This document shows, piece by piece, positions 1 to 8,833 of a DNA stretch of 44,448 nucleotides (positions within the stretch are counted from its first letter, which is position 1; each line of letters starts with the position of its first letter). Location of the stretch: the NCBI GenBank assembly GCA_013813765.1, contig JACCRC010000561.1:1-44448 (forward strand). Direction: 5' to 3'. The position numbers were made by a program, and so were the translations under genes. The notes below the pieces were generated by a model. That model had not been told where the DNA came from. It worked only from the letters and a program-made list of their open reading frames with translations, and made no database searches. This stretch comes from Deltaproteobacteria bacterium. Its GTDB lineage: Bacteria > Myxococcota_A > Polyangia > Haliangiales > Haliangiaceae.

Positions 1-2
1 GC

Positions 3-596
3 CCCGAGGGCGAGACCTCCGTGACGATCAAGGGCACCGTCGTGTGGGCTCAGCCGCGCGATGGCAAGACCGTGGTCGGCATCGCGTTCGACAAGCTCGA
101 GGCGCCCGCGCGCACCATGCTCGCAAAGCTCACGCAGTGGCAGGTCCGCAAGGACGGCGAGCGCACGCGCGTGGTGCTGCGCGGTGACTTCACCGAGGCG
201 ACCCGGTTCGACGACCTGCTACCGCAGATGGTCGGCCGCATCGTGTTCGACATGGCCCAGGTCACCTACATGAACTCGCTCGGCGTACGCGCCTGGTGCG
301 AGTTCCTGCGCCAGGCCCGGATCCAGGGCTACGAGTTCCACGCCTGCTCGGTGCCGTTCATCCTGCAGGCGTCGATGGTGCGCGACGTGATCGGCCGCGG
401 CACCGTGACCTCGTTCTTCGCGCCGTTCCACTGCATCGGTTGCGATCACCAGGAGGAGCGCCTGCTCCAGTCGGCGGCGATCCTCGCCTCGGCGCTCACG
501 CCGCCGGTGTTCAAGTGCCCGAACTGTGCCGGCGCTCTCGAGTTCGATGACCTGCCCGAGCGCTACTTCGCGTTTCTCGAGGACGAGGCGGAGTAA
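3..596 (+). CDS. PilZ-STAS-zinc-ribbon signalling protein, 5' end cut off
   Basis: The reading frame is open to the left window edge, so the gene is partial; the GTG at 21 is probably internal. Seen: the first roughly 35 residues (V-W-A then VVGIAF) look like the last strands of a PilZ domain. A STAS-like domain follows, with the MNSLG motif whose Ser sits where anti-anti-sigma factors carry the phospho-acceptor. A C-terminal zinc ribbon is formed by CIGC and CPNC. PilZ domains bind cyclic di-GMP and STAS domains are switch or partner modules, so a cytoplasmic signalling adaptor is inferred. Its stop lies 2 bases before the next start, so the two genes are probably coupled. The PilZ call rests on a short remnant only. 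Confidence 0.7.
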   Translation, partial: PEGETSVTIKGTVVWAQPRDGKTVVGIAFDKLEAPARTMLAKLTQWQVRKDGERTRVVLRGDFTEATRFDDLLPQMVGRIVFDMAQVTYMNSLGVRAWCEFLRQARIQGYEFHACSVPFILQASMVRDVIGRGTVTSFFAPFHCIGCDHQEERLLQSAAILASALTPPVFKCPNCAGALEFDDLPERYFAFLEDEAE

Positions 597-598
597 CC

Positions 599-2128
599 GT
601 GCGCAGGCTATTCGTGCGATCGCTCGCGATCGCATTTGTGGCGTTTGCGCTGCTGTTCGGTGCCGAGTTCTTCATCGAGTGGAGGCGCGCGGGCTATCCG
701 GCCTGGGGCACCACCAGCTGGGCAGGGGTGAACACCGCGAAGATCGTCGACGTGCTGTCGCCGATGGCGCGCGCCTACAACAACGTGCTCGCGATGCTGA
801 TCGCGACCATCGGGCTCGCGATCCCGCTCACGGCGAACATGCACACGCCGAAGCTGATCGAGATGTTCCTCCGGGACAAGATCAACCGGTGGGTGCTGAC
901 GTTCATGGCGTTCGGCGCCGCGCACGTCCTGTGGGTCGACTACATGATCGGCCCGGAGTTCGCGCCGACCTGGGCGATCCTCCTCGCGATCTACCTCGCG
1001 CTCGCCGGCTGGGCGCTGCTGATCCCGTATTTCTTCTATGTCGTGCGGTTCGTCGATCCGTCGCGCCTCGTCGTGCGTCTGCGGGAGGACGCCACGGACA
1101 TCGTGAAGCGCGTCGCGGCCCGGAAGCTCGATCCGCTCGAGACGCAGACCGTGCTGTCGACGCGCGTCGGTCAGATCGGCACGATCATCATCAAGTCGCT
1201 GGACCGTAACGATCGCGACGTCGCCGCCGAGGGCGCGTGGTCGATCAAGCTGCTCCTCGATCACTACTGGCAGCACAAGTCGCGGATGCCGAAGGAGTGG
1301 TTCGTCGTCGATCGCGCGGACTTCGTCGGCCTCTCCGATGAAGCGCTCGAGATGCTGAGCGAGACGAAGACCTGGTACGAGATGAAGGCGATGCTGCAGC
1401 TCGAGCATGGCTTCATGCGCTCGCTGCACAACGCGAACGACACCGTGTCGACGTTCTCCGACGCGCTGCGCGTGATCGCGATCCGCGCCGAGTCCCACCA
1501 CGACGAGCAGGCGCTGCGCCTCGCGATCCGGTTCTTCAACAACTACCTGCGTGAGGCGATCAAGGCGAAGAACCTGCGCGCGGTCTACGACGTGTTCCAC
1601 CAGTACCGCCGGCTCGGCCGCGAGCTCGTCGATCGGCCCGAGCTGCTGCGCGAGATCGGCCAGCACTTCAGCTACTACGCGTCGATGGCCCGCACGTACG
1701 GCATGGTGTTCGCGCCCCAGCTCGCGATCTTCGACCTCGGCTTCGTCACGCGTCGCGCCTACGAGCGCGCGTCGCCGGCGGCTGGCGAGCTCCTGAAGGA
1801 AGTGCTCGCGCTGCCCCACCGCACGCACGACGACGTCCACTCGATGGCGGTGAAGGCGAAGCTGATCCTCGGTGGCTTCTTCGTCGAGAACAAGCTCGAG
1901 CCCGAGGCCGCGCTCGTGCGCAAGAACCTCAGCGACGTGTCGACCGACGAGATCGAGATCGCCGAGGCCTCGCTGCTGGCCGCCGGCCGCTCGTTCTTCG
2001 AGGTCACCGACCGCCAGCTCAACCTCGAGTACGTGCCACCGGAGCGCCGCGAGCCGCTGCGGAAGTTCTGCGCGACGCTGACGATGGCGCGGAGCTCGTC
2101 AGCCCACGCGGCCGTTCCGCACGCGTGA
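599..2128 (+). CDS. Hypothetical membrane protein with large cytoplasmic domain
   Basis: The product has 509 residues. About four hydrophobic segments lie in the first 150 residues (roughly 7-25, 60-80, 97-117, 120-145), followed by about 350 mostly helical, charged residues likely to be cytoplasmic. I do not recognise the family; a distant resemblance to DUF2254-type layouts (membrane N-terminus, soluble C-terminus) is only architectural. It starts with GTG two bases after the stop of the PilZ-STAS gene, which suggests one operon and possibly a membrane partner for that signalling protein. Its stop directly abuts the stop of the convergent anti-sigma gene. Confidence 0.75.
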   Translation: MRRLFVRSLAIAFVAFALLFGAEFFIEWRRAGYPAWGTTSWAGVNTAKIVDVLSPMARAYNNVLAMLIATIGLAIPLTANMHTPKLIEMFLRDKINRWVLTFMAFGAAHVLWVDYMIGPEFAPTWAILLAIYLALAGWALLIPYFFYVVRFVDPSRLVVRLREDATDIVKRVAARKLDPLETQTVLSTRVGQIGTIIIKSLDRNDRDVAAEGAWSIKLLLDHYWQHKSRMPKEWFVVDRADFVGLSDEALEMLSETKTWYEMKAMLQLEHGFMRSLHNANDTVSTFSDALRVIAIRAESHHDEQALRLAIRFFNNYLREAIKAKNLRAVYDVFHQYRRLGRELVDRPELLREIGQHFSYYASMARTYGMVFAPQLAIFDLGFVTRRAYERASPAAGELLKEVLALPHRTHDDVHSMAVKAKLILGGFFVENKLEPEAALVRKNLSDVSTDEIEIAEASLLAAGRSFFEVTDRQLNLEYVPPERREPLRKFCATLTMARSSSAHAAVPHA

Positions 2129-2560
2129 TCACGGCGGCGTGATCAGCGGAGGCGTCGGAGGCGGCGGCTGCTTCGGCTTGTCGACCTTCAGCGAGCCGGT
2201 CTGCGACGTGTACATGATGTAGCCGATCGCCGCGAGACCGAGGATCGCGACGATGAGGATCGCCATGAACGGCACGCGATCGCCGAAGGTCCTCTTTCCG
2301 AAGAAGCGGCCCGCGGAGCGCTTGTGGATCGTGCCGGTGACATCCTCGGCGAGGTTCGCGGGTGCGCGTGCCTTCTGCAGGCCGGAGAGCGTGGAGACCG
2401 CGTCCTTGCTCTCCACCATCTCGGCGTGCGCGGCCTTCCATGTCGGATCGGTCGCGATCTTCTTCTCGACGTCCGCCTTCGCGTCGCCGGTCAGCGTGCC
2501 GTCGAGATAGTCCGACAGCGCGACGATGATCTCGTCGTCGACCTCGTCCAGTGCGCTCAT
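2129..2560 (-). CDS. Putative anti-sigma factor with one membrane span
   Basis: The product has 143 residues. The N-terminal helical region (DEIIVALSDYLDGTL, then DPTWKAAHAEM) resembles the anti-sigma domain of RsiW/zf-HC2 proteins. A single transmembrane helix lies near residues 97-117, followed by a Pro-rich tail ending in PPPPTPPLITPP that would be periplasmic. The gene starts 3 bases after the sigma gene stop, the usual sigma/anti-sigma arrangement. Odd: there is no HxxxCxxC zinc motif, so this is a zinc-less variant. It is inferred to sequester the ECF sigma at the membrane until an envelope signal releases it; the signal cannot be read from sequence. Confidence 0.75.
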   Translation of the reverse strand: MSALDEVDDEIIVALSDYLDGTLTGDAKADVEKKIATDPTWKAAHAEMVESKDAVSTLSGLQKARAPANLAEDVTGTIHKRSAGRFFGKRTFGDRVPFMAILIVAILGLAAIGYIMYTSQTGSLKVDKPKQPPPPTPPLITPP

Positions 2561-2563
2561 CGT

Positions 2564-3148
2564 TCACTCCCCATCGACATGCCTCTGCAGCTTCTTGCGT
2601 AGCACCAGGCGGGCCCGGTGCAGGCGCGACTTCACGGTGCCGTCGGGCAGCCCCGTGATCTCGCAGATCTCTTCGATCGACAGGTCCTCGACATCGCGAA
2701 GGATCACGACCGCGCGCTGGTCCTCGTCGAGGTCGGCGATCGCCTGCTGGAGCAGCTTCTCCATCTGGGCGCTCGCGAGTGCCTTGTCTGGCTGCGCGGC
2801 GCGGACGGGAAGGCCGCTGATCGCGCCGTTGGTCTGCTGCGAGGTCTCGTCGAGCTCGTCCTTGTCGCGATCGTGGCGGCGTGCCAGGTACTTGATCCGG
2901 TTCTTGCAGTGATTGACCGTCACCCGGTAGAGCCAGGTCGAGAACTTCGACTCCTCGCGGAAGCTCTCGATGGTCTTGAACACGGTGATGAAGACTTCCT
3001 GCGCGACGTCTTCGGCCTCGGCGCGGTTGCCGAGCATGCGGTACGTGATGTTGAACACACGGTCGCGGTGGTCGTCGATCAGCTCGCGGAACGCGCGCTC
3101 ATCCCGGTCGCGGAGGCGACGGAGGAGCGATCGTTCAAGCTCCGACAT
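2564..3148 (-). CDS. ECF-family RNA polymerase sigma factor (RpoE-like)
   Basis: The product has 194 residues when started at the ATG at 3148 (MSELERSLLRR), which begins right at sigma region 2. A longer open frame to 3364 exists but its extra 72 residues look non-coding. Region 2 is seen as the stretch RVFNITYRMLGN, EDVAQEVF and STWLYRVTVNHCKNR; region 4 as LDEDQRAVVILRDVEDLS with the helix-turn-helix DGTVKSRLHRAR. Length and layout are normal for group 4 sigma factors. It directs core polymerase to a stress regulon and is co-transcribed with its presumed anti-sigma. A cysteine (NHC) in region 2 is common in this group. Confidence 0.93.
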   Translation of the reverse strand: MSELERSLLRRLRDRDERAFRELIDDHRDRVFNITYRMLGNRAEAEDVAQEVFITVFKTIESFREESKFSTWLYRVTVNHCKNRIKYLARRHDRDKDELDETSQQTNGAISGLPVRAAQPDKALASAQMEKLLQQAIADLDEDQRAVVILRDVEDLSIEEICEITGLPDGTVKSRLHRARLVLRKKLQRHVDGE

Positions 3149-3478
3149 GGGTCGCCACTTTACTCTTCCAGCAGGTGAGACAGCGCGGAGCCCCGGGAGT
3201 TTCTGAGATCTAGCGGCCCTGAATCCCCCTGTGGATCCAGGATCTTGCCAGGCAGTGGCCACAACCATGTGGCTTTCACACAAACAGGGGAGTAGTTTGG
3301 GGCTGCCACGGTTCGTCGGTTTTTCTTCGAGCGGTTTGCCGGTTGTGATTTTCTCTTCGGCCATCCCATCGCTAGTTCCCGGTGCTCAGTGGGTTGAGTA
3401 GGTTCGAAACCCGCTTTGAAGCACGTGGCCCCTCTGGGGCGGGTTTGTAGCGTTTCACAGGGCCAGATAGAGCACGCG
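3149..3478. other. Divergent intergenic region, about 330 bp
   Basis: This separates the leftward sigma gene from the rightward RRM gene and must hold both promoters. I see no credible gene. A short GC hairpin (GCCCC, loop TCT, GGGGC at 3428-3440) lies about 40 bases before the RRM start and could shape its mRNA leader. The region is less G+C-rich than the genes around it, as expected of a promoter. I could not assign convincing -35/-10 boxes. Confidence 0.5.
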
Positions 3479-3955
3479 ATGAACACTCGTCTGTACGTTG
3501 GCAATCTTTCGTTCAACACCAATGCTGAAGGCGTCCGCACGGCCTTCCAGGAATTCGGCACGGTCAGTGACGTGCACCTCGTCTCGGATCGCGAGACCGG
3601 CCGCTCGCGCGGCTTCGCGTTCGTGACCATGGGTACGCCCGAGGAGGCCGCGAAGGCCATCGAGGGTATGGACGGCCGCACCCTCGACGGTCGCCCGCTC
3701 CGCGTCAACGAGGCCGAGCAGCGCCAGCAGCGCGGTGGTGGTGGTGGCGGCGGTGGCTACCGCGGCGGTGGCGGTGGTGGCGGCTACGGTGGTGGTGGTG
3801 ATCGTGGTGGCGGCGGCGGTTATGGTGGTGGCGGCGGCGGCTACGGTGGTGGTGGTGGCGGCGACTACGGCGGCGGCGGCGGCGACGGTGGCCGCGGCGG
3901 TCGTGGTGGTCGTGGTGGTCGCGGCGGCGGTGGCCGCGGCGGCGATCGCTGGTAG
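3479..3955 (+). CDS. RRM RNA-binding protein with Gly/RGG-rich tail
   Basis: The product has 158 residues from the ATG at 3479, chosen because LYVGNL begins four residues in. One complete RRM covers residues 3-78, with RNP2 as LYVGNLSF and RNP1 as RGFAFVTM, both aromatic-bearing and intact. From about residue 85 the protein is almost entirely Gly with Arg, Tyr and Asp, ending in repeated RGG units. This layout is known from cyanobacterial Rbp proteins and plant glycine-rich RNA-binding proteins, where it serves cold adaptation and RNA chaperoning; that role is inferred here. It is monocistronic, with a hairpin terminator 22 bases downstream. The Gly tail is a GGT/GGC-rich low-complexity stretch prone to length variation. 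Confidence 0.93.
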   Translation: MNTRLYVGNLSFNTNAEGVRTAFQEFGTVSDVHLVSDRETGRSRGFAFVTMGTPEEAAKAIEGMDGRTLDGRPLRVNEAEQRQQRGGGGGGGGYRGGGGGGGYGGGGDRGGGGGYGGGGGGYGGGGGGDYGGGGGDGGRGGRGGRGGRGGGGRGGDRW

Positions 3956-3977
3956 TACAGACAGAGTCGTGACGAGC

Positions 3978-4006
3978 AGCGCGGAGCGATCCGCGCTGTT
4001 GTCATT
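3978..4006 (+). terminator. Rho-independent-type terminator after the RRM gene
   Basis: A perfect 8-bp stem AGCGCGGA / TCCGCGCT closes on a GCGA tetraloop of the stable GNRA type, followed by a T-rich run (GTTGTCATTTT). It is placed 22 bases after the stop codon. Confidence 0.75.
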
Positions 4007-4047
4007 TTCGGGCGGCTAGAGCGGCGCGATCGTCTATACCTCGCGCG

Positions 4048-5343
<1,296 letters not shown>

Positions 5344-5396
5344 CCCAGCGATGTCCCGTGGTTACACCGCGGCCAGGAGTTCTCTTGAAAGTGGAG

Positions 5397-5413
5397 TTGA
5401 AAATCGTTTTCAA
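5397..5413 (+). promoter_or_regulatory. Fur box upstream of the iron operon
   Basis: A perfect inverted repeat TTGAAAA-TCG-TTTTCAA. Its core TGAAAATCGTTTTCA matches the 7-1-7 Fur consensus TGATAATCATTATCA at 12 of 15 positions. It sits just upstream of the imelysin start, and a plausible -35 (TTGAAA at 5385-5390) places it over the spacer and -10, where Fur would block polymerase. Repression in iron-replete cells is inferred. Confidence 0.75.
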
Positions 5414-5423
5414 ATCGTAGAGG

Positions 5424-6569
5424 ATGTTCCTCGTGCCCCGGTCACTGGCTCTCTGCGTTCTGCTCGCCGCGTGCGGTAACGGCGGCACCGCGCGAGACGC
5501 GATGCCCGATGACGGCTTCGATCGGAACGCGCTGCTCACACACCTGACGCAGAAGTTGTTCCTGCCGATCGCTGCGAAGGCGCAGGCGACTGGCACCGCG
5601 CTCGGTCCCGCGATCGCCGCGTACTGCGACGCTCTCGATGCCGGCGCGGTCGGCACCACGCTCGACTCGGCGCGTGGCGCGTGGCGCGATGCGATCGACG
5701 CATGGGAGGCCGCCGACGCGGTCCTCGTGGGACCCGCCGCGATGGACAACAAGGCCCTGCGCGATCGGATCTACGCGTGGCCGCTGCTGTCGACCTGCGG
5801 CGTCGATCGCGACACCGCCTCGCGGTGGACCGACCCCGGGTCGTACGACGTCAACGCGAAGCTCGCGAACGTGCGCTCGCTCGCGACGATCGAGTATCTG
5901 CTGTTCCCGCCGTTCGCGAGCCACACGTGCGCGACGAGCCCCGCCGGCTGGGATGCCATCGGCGCGGACATCCCTCGCGCGCGCTGCCGGCTCGCGCAGA
6001 CGATCGCTGCCGACGTCGGCAAGGCTGCGACCGATGTCGACGTGGCGTGGCGCTCCGACTACGCGGCGGTGCTGTCGAGCGCCGGGCATCCCGGCGTGAA
6101 CCTCGTCTCCGACGGGATGTTCTACGTCGATCGCATGGTGAAGGACATGAAGCTCGCCGAGGCGGCGGGCATCGCGATCAACGCGTGCGGCACCGTCGGC
6201 ACGCCGTGCCCTCAAGAGATCGAGCTGCGCTACGCCGACCGCGGAACGTTCGCGATCCGGATCAACCTGGCGACCTTGCGCGCGACGTTCACCGGCACGA
6301 CGCCCGCCGGCGACGGCCCCGGCTTCGATGACTTCCTGATCGCCGCAGACCACCCCGAGGTCGCACAGCGCATGACCGCCGCGCTGGACACCGCGATCGC
6401 GAAGGCGGCCGCGCTGCCCGACAGCTTCACCGCCGCGCTGTCGTCGGATCACGCGAAGATCGTCGAGCTGCACGCTGCGATTCGCGAGTTCACGAACGAT
6501 GTGAAGAGCCAGTTCCTGACGGTGCTGTCGCTGGATATTCCCGACGACGTGGCAGCCGACAATGACTAG
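5424..6569 (+). CDS. Imelysin-like (peptidase M75 family) lipoprotein
   Basis: The product has 381 residues. A lipoprotein signal (LVPRSLALCVLLAAC) predicts an acylated Cys. The body is helical and matches imelysin-like proteins: HLTQKLFLPI near the start, WEAADAVLVGPAAM, RIYAWPLLSTCGVD and IEYLLF. In canonical imelysins the GxHxxE motif precedes YLLF; here the segment reads SLATIEYLLF, so the Glu is kept but the His is an Ala. Imelysins are periplasmic or outer-surface proteins of iron uptake, not proven peptidases. The ATG at 5424 touches AGAGG directly, so the GTG at 5433 (spacing 9) may be the true start. It overlaps the TonB receptor gene by 8 bases. Confidence 0.85.
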   Translation: MFLVPRSLALCVLLAACGNGGTARDAMPDDGFDRNALLTHLTQKLFLPIAAKAQATGTALGPAIAAYCDALDAGAVGTTLDSARGAWRDAIDAWEAADAVLVGPAAMDNKALRDRIYAWPLLSTCGVDRDTASRWTDPGSYDVNAKLANVRSLATIEYLLFPPFASHTCATSPAGWDAIGADIPRARCRLAQTIAADVGKAATDVDVAWRSDYAAVLSSAGHPGVNLVSDGMFYVDRMVKDMKLAEAAGIAINACGTVGTPCPQEIELRYADRGTFAIRINLATLRATFTGTTPAGDGPGFDDFLIAADHPEVAQRMTAALDTAIAKAAALPDSFTAALSSDHAKIVELHAAIREFTNDVKSQFLTVLSLDIPDDVAADND

Positions 6570-8817
6570 GCACTGGCTCACGGCAGCCGTGCTGTCGGCG
6601 TCGTCGCTCGTCGCGGCGCAGCCGGCATCCGAGCCCACACCGCCGGCGCCGGTGGAGACCGCCGCCGAACCGACCGAGGACGGCGTCGCCGAGACGCAGG
6701 GTGACGGAGCGCCCGCCGAGCCCACGCCGCCCCCGCCCGCGGAGGAAGAAGCGAGTGGCGAGACGATCGAGATCGTCGATCGCAAGCCGCCGGGCGCGCG
6801 TCACGAGGTCGGCAAGGAAGCGCTCGAGCGCTACGAGCTCGACGATCTGCACAAGGTCCTCGGCGGCACGGCCGGCGTCTACGTGCGCGACGAGGACGGC
6901 TACGGCCTGCGCCCGAACATCGGCATGCGCGGCGCATCGGCGGATCGCAGCTCGCGGATCACGATGATGGAGGACGGCGTGCTCAGCGGTCCCGCGCCGT
7001 ACAGCGCGCCCGCCGCGTACTACGTCCCGCTCGTCACGCGGATGTCGCGGCTCGACGTCACGAAGGGCCCGTCGGCGATCCGGTTCGGACCGGCGACGAT
7101 CGGCGGCGCGATCGACATGATCAGCGAGCCGTTCCCCGCAGGGCGCGCCGGCTATGTCGATGTCGCGGGTGGCGTGGATCGCTACGGAAAGCTGCACGCG
7201 CGTGCGGCCGAGCGGCGCGAGCGCTGGGGCGTGATGGCCGAGTACGTCCATCTCCGCAGCGACGGCTTCAAGGATCTCGACGGTGGTGGCTCGACGGGCT
7301 TCGACAAGGACGACTTCCAGCTCACCGGCCGGCTGATGTCCAAGCCGACCGACGAGACCTACCACCGCCTCGATCTGCGCGTCGGGTACGGTCACGAGAC
7401 GTCCAACGAGACGTACACCGGCCTCAGTGGCACCGACTTCGTCGTCGCTCCGCAGCGTCGCTATCGGGCCTCGATGCTCGACCAGATGAACTGGGACCAC
7501 TGGACGCTGCGCGCGACGCACGTCGTCGAGCTGTCGCCGAAGACCAAGGTCCAGACCGACGCGTATCGCCACAAGTTCCACCGCGCGTGGGGCAAGGTCG
7601 ATGCGTTTGTCGGAGAGCGTGACTTCTATGGACTGCTCGCGAACCCGATGGCCGGGGCGAACGCGATCTACTACGCGATCCTCAAGGGAGAACAAGATTC
7701 CACGGCTCCCGAGGAGCAGCTGATCTTTGGCACGAACGATCGCAGCTTCACGTCGCAGGGAATCCAGACCCAGCTCGCGACGAAGCAGACCACCGGACCG
7801 CTCGCGCACGAGATCCATGCTGGTGCGCGGATCCACTTCGATCGCGCGGATCGCCGGCGCCTCGAGGACGGATACGAGATGCTCGGCGGCGAGCTGGTGC
7901 GCTCGGCGCGGCCGCGCAACATCGTGCTCGATAGCCGCGCCGAGACGATCGCGTTCGCGCTGTTCGCCGAGGAGAAGGTCACGTACAAGCGGCTCGATGT
8001 CACCGCAGGCACGCGCGTCGAGCTGATCGATACCCGATTCGCGGACTGGCTGACCATGGGCCAGGCCGATAACGACTACGCAGTGATCATCCCCGGCGGT
8101 GGTGCCGAGTACCACATCACCGACGAGGCGAGCGTGATCGCCGGCGTACACCGCGGCTTCGTGCCGACCGCGCCGACCGCGAGCACGAACGTCAAGCCGG
8201 AGTCGAGCATCAACTACGAGGCCGGCGGCCGGTGGCGCGACGGGCGCATCGAGGCCGACGTGATCGGCTTCTTCAGCGACTACTCGAACATCAAGGGCAC
8301 GAGCGAGGCGAACGAGGGCGAGGAGTACGACGGCGGTCGCGTGCGCGTGTTCGGTGCGGAGGTCCAGGGCGCCGCGGAGCTGCCCGTCACGAAGCACCTC
8401 GCGCTCCCGCTCGCGCTCGCCTACACGCTCACGCAGTCGCGGTTCCAGCACTCGTTCATGTCGGAGCTGCCGGGCTGGGGTGAGGTCGAAGCAGGCGACG
8501 AGCTGCCGTACCTCCCCGCGCACCAGCTCGCCGTGACCGCGGGCGCGAAGCACGAGAAGTGGGAAGCCAGTGCCCGGGCGCAGTGGCGCTCGGCCTCTCG
8601 CGACGAGGCGGGGCAGGGCGACATCCCGGATGCGACGCGCGTGTCGTCGCTGCTCACGATCGATCTCGCGCTGCACGCGCGGATCAGGCCGTGGGCCGAG
8701 CTCTATGCGACTTGTTCCAACTTGCTCGACGAGCAGGTCATCGTCGCGCGCCGTCCGTTCGGTGCGCGGCCCAATCCACCCCGCATGATCACCGTGGGCT
8801 ACAAGGCCCGATTCTGA
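6562..8817 (+). CDS. TonB-dependent outer-membrane receptor, FecA-like plug
   Basis: The product has 751 residues, normal for the family. It has a signal peptide (MTRHWLTAAVLSASSLVAAQ), a Pro/Glu-rich linker to about residue 65, and a possible TonB box ETIEIVD. The plug domain carries RPNIGMRGASADRSSR, MEDGVLSGPAPYS and VTKGPSAIRFGP, motifs typical of ferric-citrate/siderophore-type receptors. The long beta-barrel ends with Phe (YKARF), the usual outer-membrane assembly signal. It is the second gene of the Fur-box operon, overlapping the imelysin gene, which supports transport of an iron chelate. The exact ligand is not readable. Confidence 0.93.
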   Translation: MTRHWLTAAVLSASSLVAAQPASEPTPPAPVETAAEPTEDGVAETQGDGAPAEPTPPPPAEEEASGETIEIVDRKPPGARHEVGKEALERYELDDLHKVLGGTAGVYVRDEDGYGLRPNIGMRGASADRSSRITMMEDGVLSGPAPYSAPAAYYVPLVTRMSRLDVTKGPSAIRFGPATIGGAIDMISEPFPAGRAGYVDVAGGVDRYGKLHARAAERRERWGVMAEYVHLRSDGFKDLDGGGSTGFDKDDFQLTGRLMSKPTDETYHRLDLRVGYGHETSNETYTGLSGTDFVVAPQRRYRASMLDQMNWDHWTLRATHVVELSPKTKVQTDAYRHKFHRAWGKVDAFVGERDFYGLLANPMAGANAIYYAILKGEQDSTAPEEQLIFGTNDRSFTSQGIQTQLATKQTTGPLAHEIHAGARIHFDRADRRRLEDGYEMLGGELVRSARPRNIVLDSRAETIAFALFAEEKVTYKRLDVTAGTRVELIDTRFADWLTMGQADNDYAVIIPGGGAEYHITDEASVIAGVHRGFVPTAPTASTNVKPESSINYEAGGRWRDGRIEADVIGFFSDYSNIKGTSEANEGEEYDGGRVRVFGAEVQGAAELPVTKHLALPLALAYTLTQSRFQHSFMSELPGWGEVEAGDELPYLPAHQLAVTAGAKHEKWEASARAQWRSASRDEAGQGDIPDATRVSSLLTIDLALHARIRPWAELYATCSNLLDEQVIVARRPFGARPNPPRMITVGYKARF

Positions 8818-8833
8818 CTCTGAAGGACTGCAC

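Noticed and set aside
3149-3364. Longer sigma-factor start at 3364
   Set aside because: The extra 72 residues lack family features; the ATG at 3148 begins at region 2.
3400-3416. GGTTCGAAACC, similar to a tRNA T-arm
   Set aside because: Adjacent bases do not complete a 5-bp arm, and no acceptor, D or anticodon arms were found on either strand.
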